DNA of 24,931 bases from Chara braunii. Its lineage: Eukaryota > Streptophyta > Charophyceae > Charales > Characeae. The stretch lies in assembly GCA_003427395.1 (NCBI GenBank), contig BFEA01000365.1:1082135-1107065 (forward strand), given 5' to 3'. Both the position numbers and the translations under genes were made by a program. Below the pieces are notes generated by a model. That model did not search any database. It was not told the origin of the DNA and saw only the letters and a list, made by a program, of their open reading frames with translations. Of the stretch, positions 18,206-24,931 are shown one piece after another; within the stretch, counting starts at the first letter, position 1, and each line of letters starts with the position of its first letter.

Positions 18206-18848
18206 GGGGGTAGCTAGGCTACCAGCCGTGCCGCCCGGGTCCCGGGTGGCCAGCCCGTGCAAGGACCAGGGAAGGTCCAAAAAAAAAAAAAAAAAAAAAA
18301 ACAATCCAAAAAATCCGAAAAAAAACTATGGTATGCAGAAAAAATAAGCTGAACCACTTTTGCCTCAAGGTCACATCGAAATTCTTCACCAAATTTAGAA
18401 TAAAAATTAAAAATTAAAAAAAAAAAAATATTTTTTATTTTTTTAATTTTTTTTGGCCTGGGTGGGCAAGTGACCCTGGGCCACTCTGTCGTCCTTTCTT
18501 TTTGAGTAAGCCGGGAAACGGGCCCGACGTCCCTTACAAAAGATAACTGCAGGCCAAATCCTGGTCTCGGCAACTCCGGCCGGACACAGAACCGGGCTGC
18601 AAAAGTTAATGTAAATGACTCAAAAACCTTCAATTATGAATGAAGAACAACCATGTATGCACCCAACTTTTGAACTTAACTACTTGAACCTGTCACACTA
18701 TCCAACAAACAGAGGGAGACCAACAAAATTGAACTAATCTACCGGTAAAAAGAATACTATGACTACAGAGACAATTAAGCTACTAAAAGAATACTCTTCA
18801 CAGGAAAAAGGACGGACCTCGGGCCACTCTGGTAGCCTAGGGGGGTAG
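18206..18848. mobile_element. Non-autonomous DNA transposon 1 (8-bp target duplication, hAT-like)
   Basis: CTAGGCTACCAG at 18214-18225 is the exact inverse of CTGGTAGCCTAG at 18829-18840, giving a 627-bp element. GGGGGTAG flanks both sides (18206-18213 and 18841-18848) as an 8-bp target-site duplication. The left end continues GC-rich (GCCGCCCGGGTCCCGGGTGGCC) and matches the right end of the element at 19153-19335 in inverse orientation (18211-18278 against 19271-19335). The interior is A/T-rich with poly-A and has no ORF. 8-bp duplications occur in hAT, P, Merlin and some other superfamilies; hAT-like is the default guess. Confidence 0.85.
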
Positions 18849-19144
18849 TTAATTTTATTCTTTTATTATTATTTATTTCTATTTTTTTACTTTTTTATTT
18901 TTTATTTCTTTAATTTATTTTATTTATTATTATTTTTTTTTTTTTTTCATTTTTTCATTTTTTCATTTTTTTATTATTTGAATTTATTTCTCTATTTTTT
19001 TATCTTTCTTTTAATTATATATATATTATTTATTTATTTATTTTTTATATTATATTTTTATTTTTTTTATTATTTATTATTTATTATTTTATATTTTTAT
19101 ATTTTTATATTTTTATATTTTTTTTTAAACATTTAATTTTTATT
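18849..19144. other. T/A low-complexity DNA between two transposons
   Basis: Runs of TTTA, TTTTA and ATTTTT units only. Nothing else seen. Confidence 0.85.
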
Positions 19145-19343
19145 ATTAATATCTAGGCTACCAGAGTGGCCCGGGGTCACTTGCCCGGCCGGGCCAAAAT
19201 AATTAAAAAAAATAAAAATAAATAAAATAGTTTTGAACTTTATTTTTTTTTATTTTTTATTTTTTAGCTGGGACCTTACCTGGTCCTTGCACGGGATGGC
19301 CACCCGGGACCCGGGCGGCCCGGCTGGTAGCCTAGATTAATAT
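19145..19343. mobile_element. MITE 2: 183-bp element with 12-bp TIR and perfect 8-bp target duplication
   Basis: CTAGGCTACCAG at 19153-19164 pairs with CTGGTAGCCTAG at 19324-19335. ATTAATAT is duplicated at 19145-19152 and 19336-19343. One end continues AGTGGCCCGGGGTCACTTGCC and the other (inverse) continues CCGGGCCGCCCGGGTCCC, the same two end types as in element 1 but in opposite orientation. The middle is A/T-rich. It cannot encode a protein and would need a transposase supplied from elsewhere. Confidence 0.92.
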
Positions 19344-19493
19344 TTTTTTAATTTTAATTTTTATTTTTAATTTTTTAATTTTTTAATTTTATTTTTTAAT
19401 TTTTATTTTTTATTTCGTATTTTGTATGTATTTTTGCTTTATTTTTTGTTTTATATTTTATTATTATTATGGGGTTTTTTGTTTTCAAAAACG
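19344..19493. other. T-rich low-complexity spacer
   Basis: Composed of TTTAATTT and ATTTT runs. No feature. Confidence 0.8.
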
Positions 19494-19870
19494 TCATTTA
19501 AGTCCCAAAACGAGTAAAAATGTAAAACTTGTGGTGTGCTAAATCACAGGTCATTGTAGTCCTTTCACACGACATTATAGTCCTATAACAAATAAAACGT
19601 GTTAAAATCCTCTCACACCTCATTATAATCCTATAAAGCTGTGTAGTCCTATCAAAGGTCATTAAAGTCCCAAAACGAGTAAAAATGTAAAACTTGTGGT
19701 GTGTTAAATCACAGGTAATCGTAGTCCTTTCACACGTCATTATAGTCCTATAACAAATAAAACGTGTTAAAATCCTCTCACACCTCATTATAATCCTATA
19801 AAGTTGTGTAGTCCTATCAAGGTCATTAAAGTCCCACAACAAGTAAAAATGTAAAACTTGTTTTTTGTTA
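19494..19870. repeat. 165-bp tandem array, 2.3 copies, with TTATAG-TC-CTATAA motifs
   Basis: AGTCCCAAAACGAGTAAAAATG starts units near 19501 and 19666, with a diverged third start at 19830. Each unit holds an exact TTATAGTCCTATAA (19575-19588, 19740-19753), a one-base variant TTATAATCCTATAA (19623-19636, 19788-19801) and shorter AGTCCTATCA forms. The motif is an almost perfect palindrome, directional only at its two central bases. The same motif with the opposite centre recurs on the other side of the transposase gene at 21987-22838. Confidence 0.92.
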
Positions 19871-20095
19871 AATCACACGTTTACAAAGAAAAGATCTGGC
19901 GCCCTAAACTCTTGTACGTCGCGGAGCTTTTATCACAGATTATGGCATGAACCTCAAAGAATGCAGCTGTCAGATGAGAAGTTCAGTCACATGATACTGT
20001 ATTCCTAAAATGAGTCATTCTCAATCATTCGGAAAATGTCAAGTACGATTGTTCCTAAAAGCACTCGTTGTCTTCGACGTTTTGACATGTTGCAG
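19871..20095 (+). other. Spacer or intron ending in a splice acceptor
   Basis: No clear coding frame. It ends with TTTTGACATGTTGCAG (AG at 20094-20095) directly before the frame in which the transposase is coding, which suggests a 3' splice site and a missing or unseen upstream exon. Confidence 0.45.
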
Positions 20096-21852
20096 AAATC
20101 TTCGAGAAAGCATTGCGAAAACATCGCCTTATGCAAGGGGACGAGAGACTAAAGCTCTGCAAGCATCGTCACAAGGCCTCGAGCAAACCAAGAGAGTATG
20201 TAGCGATCATTATTGATGGAATGGATCAGAGCAAGACAATATTGCCTCACTTTAGAAGGAATCCTAAAGACTCAAGACTGAAGAAAGGAAACTTCGTGAA
20301 GGTTCATGTTGTCGGGGCGAAGATTGTAGGTCTCACGCCGAGTGCGCATGCAACGTTATTCTTCGACAATTTTAAGTCGGACTCCAATTGCATGTTGAGC
20401 GTCCTTCACCGTCGAATCACTCATCTTCCCACACCTCTTCCAAGAGTTCTGTATTTGACGTTGGACAATACTTCGAAAGAGAACAAAAATAAGTTTGTGT
20501 TAGCATATCTCGTCTTCCTCGTGAAGATGAACGTTTTCTGTAAGGTCAGGTTGAATTTTCTACTCGTGGATCACACCCACGAGGATATTGACCAGATGTT
20601 CAGTTGTTTTTCTAAAAAGTTATCCAATTAGAATGCATTCGATCTTCCTGAGTTACAACATGTCATTAGAGAATCGTACAGAATCGAACTAGGGAAGAAC
20701 GTTCTTTTGGAAGAGATGACAGAGACGATAGACTGACAGTTTCATGTAAAGGAACATTTGAACAACGTCAACAATATAGGTTTCAATCAGCACTTCCGCA
20801 TCAAACGCAATGTTGCAGGAGAAGTCGCTGTCTGGAGCAAGCAATGTCACAACTCGACATGGCAGCCCAATAACAGTGAAGGTCTGAACATCTTCAAGTC
20901 TGAGCCAGGCGGAAAAGTCAGAGCCTCTCCGAAACATGTTATTATATCTTTGGAGGTTAGGTTTAGATATGCAATTGGTGATGATGGTGAAATTGTTCCG
21001 AATTGTGCCCTGAATAATGACAGTCGCCAACGCGATGAAAACCCTTTGTCTCGCCGTAGACCAAAGGACTCTTCTGAGGAGAAAGCACAAGATCGCTCTG
21101 TTTCAAGTGCTGCATTGGAAGCAAATACTGAGGCCTTGAAGAACTACACTCAACCACAAAATCTGCTTTGGTGAAAAGAATTCGTACGGACGCAAGAATC
21201 GCTAGATCTAGAAGACACAAAGCTCAAAGTGCCTTTTCAATGGCTAGTAGCTGCAAAGGAAGAGACAATGGCAGAGGCGAATGCTACACCAAACGCAGAT
21301 GATGTTGATCGTCGCGTCGATGATATGTTTCCGTCTGAAAGACATGTCTATCTTGGCGAGCGAAAGACGAGGCAACACGGAGAAGAAAGGGATGGCAAGT
21401 ACGAAGACCTTGTCCTTGGAAAATTTATCGCACCACGAGCAGCACCCGGGCAGGAAGAGAGAGGTAAAAACTACCACATCGGTAAGGTTGTCGAGTTGCT
21501 GCCACAAAGATGTTTCAAGGTCGCCTGGTTTGTTCAGCGTGAGAAAGGAGACGGGTATTATCCTTATTACAGAAAGAAGTCCCCTAAGGAACATTTCGAG
21601 GACATCTTCGATTGGAGCTGCGGTGTTCTTTGTTACAACTTTGAGCTGAAGACGGATAAGACCCTCTTTTCTTCGACTAGAAAGAAAATTTATGAAATGT
21701 TAGAATCAACAAGCGTCGAACCTGATGAAGGCGCAGACATGATGGGATCTCCGTCAAATGACTGTTGGACTGTTGTCGAGGACGAGACCGAGGTGAATCT
21801 TGTGGTCGGTGAGGATAACATTTCCACTGAACATCAACTGACTCTGCCCTGA
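20096..21852 (+). pseudogene. DUF7869-like, DDE-type transposase relative, broken by three in-frame stops
   Basis: A single frame (codons from ATC at 20098) runs to TGA at 21850-21852, interrupted by TAG 20629-20631, TGA 20734-20736 and TGA 21172-21174, without any frameshift. The first block has IIIDGMDQSKTILPHF (Asp near 20215), VLYLTLDNTSKENKNKFVLAYL (Asp near 20464) and NFLLVDHTHEDIDQMFSCFSKKL (near 20569-20622). This is the spacing of acidic residues expected of the RNase H-like core in the DUF7869 family, where GHTHEDIDQ is characteristic; here Gly is replaced by Asp. The C-terminal block (about 21460-21700) has HIGKVVELLPQRCFKVAWFVQ and YYPYY, like a small beta-barrel (SH3/Tudor-type). 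The N-terminus probably lies in an upstream exon. Function as a transposase is inferred from the family and from the flanking repeats. Confidence 0.75.
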
Positions 21853-21986
21853 AGATCTACTTGTGGTAGCCTCAGTTTCCGGGGTGAAGTATTAGAGTTA
21901 TTCTTGAGAAGAAGTCTGACCCCTTTTGATGTTAGCAAATTCTACTAGGGCAGGTTTTGTAGAGGTAGTTGTTTCGTAACACAATT
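21853..21986. other. Downstream spacer of the transposase
   Basis: Likely 3' untranslated sequence; no polyadenylation signal stands out. Confidence 0.4.
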
Positions 21987-22838
21987 TAGAGGACTAAGTT
22001 CTTTGTTACATTTTCTGTTTCCAAAACCCTTTGTCTCACGACTAAATATTTATCAATTACATTAATTTTTACTTCGGAATTCGTTAACATCTCATATAGG
22101 ACTATAAGTCGTCGTTTCATTTTCGGTTAACCACAACGCTTCTATGCAAGGAAGTTGATCCACGTCATTTTGACGGTTTTTTAGCGACCGTTGCTGTAAT
22201 CTGAATGCAATAAGTTATAGGACTATAAATCATTGTCTACGTTTCCTTAGGTGGCAGCGCTTTGTCCTACAACTTAATATTTAATGCCGACGTTTTTGTT
22301 TTCTTTAGAAAATTCACCACATGTGTTATAGGACTATAACGCTCTCCTTACATTTCTTGCGTCTCACAGCACTTTTGTGCAGGAGAGGTCGATCCGGCTC
22401 ATTTATTTCGTTTTACACGACTTTTGTCGTAAGCGCATTGCCATGCATTATAGGACTATAAATCAGTTGCCACATTTGCTGTTTTCCTCGGAGTTTTTCC
22501 TTGCATCAAATATTAGTTTGACTTTGTTTTGTTTTGGAAATCCTCAAGTAAAGGTAACGAAATTCTATTTTTTCACAATGTTTTCGGTGTCTCATTTTTA
22601 AGTTTAAGTTCTTCGCTACAGTTCATGTTTACTAGAACACTCGGTGGAAGGAGTAGTCGATCCACCCAATTTTTCGGTTCTTGGCATGTCATTTGATTGT
22701 CATGCGTTATAGGACTATATGTGGCCGTGCCGCATTTTTGTGATTGGCGAAAAATATGTCAAGTTGAGTCATTTTTCTTTTTAAATCAGTCTGACACTGT
22801 TCTTTTCAAAATGTTAGTAGTTTGTTTTATATGACTAT
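21987..22838. repeat. Degenerate 110-120-bp (dimeric about 240-bp) array with TTATAG-GA-CTATAA motifs
   Basis: TATAGGACTATAA lies at 22095-22107, 22216-22228, 22327-22339 and 22449-22461. Variants are at 21987, 22708-22719 and 22826-22838; most spacings are 108-122, and one is about 259 where a unit has lost the motif. Between motifs, every second unit shares a block like GGAAG-AG-TGATCCA-C-CATTTT (about 22150, 22382, 22650). So the array has an older dimeric structure. The motif is the reverse complement of the one in the 165-bp units at 19494-19870. Confidence 0.85.
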
Positions 22839-23214
22839 AACCAACCCGCCTAATTTCTTTAGTTTAAACTGCTTTTCGCACTCTTTTTATCAAGGGTACA
22901 AACTTTTCTTTGTTCGTTTTCAAATTTTTGTTTTTTCTGCTAATCTTTTGACGTTCTTATCCAACTGGAATCGATTCTTTTCGAAATCTTGCGAAATTGT
23001 GATTTTTATTTTGTCAACTAGCCTTGTTAACCACTTTCGTTTGAAAAATATGTTTTTCGTTTTTTTAGGGGCAATTATGATGTGTTTTCGCACCTACTCC
23101 GAACAATTTGACGGAAAACAATGCACGTTTTCACGTCGGAAACGTTTTTTTGATGTTCGTTTGCTTTGTCTATATGCTTTGTTGGGTTTTCATCGTTTGT
23201 TGGGTTTTCACGAA
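22839..23214. other. T-rich stretch with no supported gene
   Basis: A 143-codon plus-strand frame (22822-23253) is Phe/Leu/Ser-rich, overlaps the repeat array and the LINE remnant, and has no recognisable domain; I treat it as compositional. GTTGGGTTTTCA occurs twice (23179-23190 and 23198-23209). Confidence 0.6.
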
Positions 23215-23640
23215 TCATTTGTTATACGGTATCCAAGCTGGGAGATGGGTTAGGAATCTCGTTCTTTCCTTGTAGTCTACCGGGGCATAGATCGTCATTA
23301 TCGCCCTGTCCTCCTCTTCTACAGCTAGTTTAATCCACACACACCTCCCCATTGGATCTGAGAAAGAGTCAATTACCTCAACCTGTAGATCCTTGTCAAT
23401 CAAGATGATCACCCCTCCCTTCGTACCGTCGGCCGGGGACCAAATCTGAGAGCCCTTCCACCACTAAGCCACCTCCTGTATCTTGTCAGAATTGCGTTTC
23501 GTTTCTTGAAGACACACTATGTGTGCCTCCTTGGAATGCAACCATGCTGCTAATCTTTCCTTTTTGAATCTACCATAAGTATCACCTAGACCTCTTATAT
23601 TTCAGTTTACTAATCTAATCCGATTGGGGAAGACCATTAT
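23215..23640 (-). pseudogene. LINE ORF2 start: APE-type endonuclease fragment
   Basis: The minus-strand frame gives RLVN, TGA (23604-23602), NIRGLGDTYGRFKKERLAAWL, then CLQETK (23514-23497) with the catalytic Glu of AP-endonuclease-like domains. TAG follows at 23466-23464. Then come WWKGSQIWSPADGTKGGVIIL and IYAPVDYKERTRFLTHL. LINE endonucleases normally begin W-N-I-R-G-L, so the first stop has probably replaced a Trp codon. Coding sequence ends at 23215, before the usual GDFN motif, so the rest of the endonuclease and the whole reverse transcriptase are missing. It overlaps the end of ORF1 in another frame, a common LINE arrangement. Confidence 0.85.
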
Positions 23641-24931
23641 TCAGGTCCTTGCCGTTTTCGTATTGGATACGGGCGTCTTCTTCCTGTGGAATACAAGGGG
23701 TCCCAGTCTGTTGACTCAAAGCTAGAAGTAGGTAGTTAAATTTATCTGAGGTCAAGAAATCTTGTGCGTCCACCAAGGATACCCATTCAACAACATGCTT
23801 GGCGGACAGGGAGGTCCCCACCCGAATGTCAGATAAAGATTCAACATTTACTGTAGTCAACGACGTCAGTGGGAACCAATGGGCATTCAATGCGGTCCAT
23901 TGCTCTCGTGACCCTTCCACGGAGACCAGGGCCAAAAAAGCCAAGTGCAAAATGACTTTTTCCTCATCTGAGGTCTGCACTGTATGTCTCCCCACCTTCG
24001 GATCCTGCAGTATGTGGACTTTGCTCAATCCTTGCAAAGTTGGTGATTGGGCAAATTCTACTATCGGCATATCTGATAGTTGTGCCTCTGTAGGCACAGT
24101 GGGGAGTTCAAGTACATTGTCGTTTGCTCTTGTTGTGAAAATTGTTGTCCCTTGCTGTGTTGTTGTGCAGATTAGGGGAATCAGAATTTCCACCACCTTT
24201 TTATTACTTTTGTCTTTTCTTTTCAGAGTTTTCATTGGAGCGGCAAAACTGAGACTCTGCCATGAAGGTAGTGTGTCCCAGGATCTCTTACAAGGCTTTG
24301 TAGGCCCGGTTTCCGTGCCCAAGAAATCTTCATTTCCCAGATAGGCTTTCCGAAACACTGCCTCGTTGTCATTTGTCCTCCTTTCCTTACTGGGCAGTTC
24401 TTCCTCTCGTGCCCCTGGTTTGGGCTTGGGTCTGTCCTCCTTATTCATGGGCCGCTTCCCGCTCCCCATTTGGGCTTTCTTATTCCCTTTCTGATCTTTC
24501 TTCAGGGGTTCCTTAGCTTCGAACTTTTTCCCCCCTTGTAGAATTCCTTCCATCCCAGAGGCATCTTCTGCCTTCTCAGTCAGTTCTTTAGGTTGGTGGT
24601 CTACCTCCTTTGCTTGAACTGAGTCTTTTTCCAAGGACTGTAGACTTCCATCTGTAGGGGCAAAGCCCAAATCTGCTGCACTAGTCAGTTTCTCAATATC
24701 CCCGCACAGCTCCTCAAAGGGTACTGCATCCGGGTTATCCTTTTCCCGAGCCTGGTCCTCCCCTTCCTCTTCTCCCACCCGCTCCTTCATCACCTCGTCC
24801 TTCTGTCGAAATTCCTTCTCCTTAACTTCCTCCCCCTCCTTTACCCTTCCATCCCTTGGAGCACTCTTCTTCCTCAGCTTTCCCTTTGGAGGGGAAGGGT
24901 GGGGGGAGGGGAGGGGAGGGGAGGGGAGGGG
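23615..24931 (-). CDS. LINE ORF1-like protein, 5' partial at window edge
   Basis: The frame is open from the right edge of the window (24931) to TAG at 23617-23615, at least 438 codons. An ATG at 24790 is one possible start, but the frame extends further upstream in coding-like, Lys/Glu-rich sequence (PPKGKLRKKSAPRDGRVKEGEE). The first half is highly charged and disordered, with basic clusters (KKDQKGNKKAQMGSGKR). The second half looks folded (VILHLAFLALVSVEGSREQWTALNAHW and SAKHVVEWVSLVDAQDFLTSDKFNYLLLALSQQ). No zinc knuckle or RRM is evident. The position just upstream of the endonuclease on the same strand supports ORF1 of the LINE, an RNA-binding structural protein. It is the only long mobile-element frame here without an internal stop. 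Confidence 0.6.
   Translation of the reverse strand, partial: PLPSPPLPSPHPSPPKGKLRKKSAPRDGRVKEGEEVKEKEFRQKDEVMKERVGEEEGEDQAREKDNPDAVPFEELCGDIEKLTSAADLGFAPTDGSLQSLEKDSVQAKEVDHQPKELTEKAEDASGMEGILQGGKKFEAKEPLKKDQKGNKKAQMGSGKRPMNKEDRPKPKPGAREEELPSKERRTNDNEAVFRKAYLGNEDFLGTETGPTKPCKRSWDTLPSWQSLSFAAPMKTLKRKDKSNKKVVEILIPLICTTTQQGTTIFTTRANDNVLELPTVPTEAQLSDMPIVEFAQSPTLQGLSKVHILQDPKVGRHTVQTSDEEKVILHLAFLALVSVEGSREQWTALNAHWFPLTSLTTVNVESLSDIRVGTSLSAKHVVEWVSLVDAQDFLTSDKFNYLLLALSQQTGTPCIPQEEDARIQYENGKDLNNGLPQSD
24885..24931. repeat. GGGGA simple repeat
   Basis: GGGGA pentamers reach the end of the window. They lie upstream of the LINE ORF1 start on its strand, where they might be 5' untranslated sequence, or they may mark where the contig becomes unreliable. 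Confidence 0.85.

Noticed and set aside
22822-23253. 143-codon plus-strand frame
   Set aside because: Phe/Ser-rich product of T-rich DNA; overlaps the repeat array and the LINE fragment on the other strand.

Overview
This window looks like transposable-element-rich nuclear DNA of a large plant-type (streptophyte) genome. My best guess is a charophyte alga such as Chara braunii, but that is an inference from style (splice-acceptor-like sites, many simple repeats, DUF7869-like and Ulp1-like ORFs, LINE and reverse transcriptase remnants) and not a verified match. I see no bacterial operons, tRNA, rRNA or CRISPR array. Almost every coding region is a mobile-element gene, and nearly all are broken by in-frame stops or single-base frame breaks.

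Layout. 1-636: a GT/GA microsatellite, a Nextera-type transposon adaptor, then a GC-rich array of about eight hairpins. The block recurs exactly at 7931-8566, so this is probably an assembly problem. 728-6038 (+): a very long coding region in two frames, with a ParB/sulfiredoxin-like middle section and a Rossmann-like C-terminal section. 6696-7519 (+): a Ulp1/SUMO-protease-like gene with a complete catalytic tetrad but one frame break at an A9 run. 7719-7861: a TTACCCC heptamer array. 8567-9145: an N, microsatellites, a 307-bp inverted-repeat element and a third adaptor remnant. 9154-11660: G-rich and T-rich sequence with no supported gene, and a 199-base gap. 11674-13760 (-): a reverse transcriptase pseudogene. 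14222-17084 (-): a decayed structural, ORF1/gag-like reading frame that may belong to the same retroelement. 17571-18010: two 220-bp tandem units. 18206-18848 and 19145-19343: two related non-autonomous DNA transposons with 12-bp terminal inverted repeats and 8-bp target duplications. 19494-19870 and 21987-22838: two repeat arrays that share a 14-bp palindrome-like motif in opposite orientation and flank a DUF7869-like transposase pseudogene (20096-21852, +). 23215-24931 (-): the 5' half of a LINE (ORF1 and the start of its endonuclease).

The strongest candidates for something undescribed are (1) the ParB-like / Rossmann-like / Ulp1 protease cassette at 728-7519 and (2) the DUF7869-like element whose flanks carry oppositely oriented arrays of TTATAG-GA-CTATAA. 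The strongest technical caution is the adaptor sequence and the exact 636-bp duplication, which mean that contig joins at 1-640 and 7931-9000 should not be trusted.
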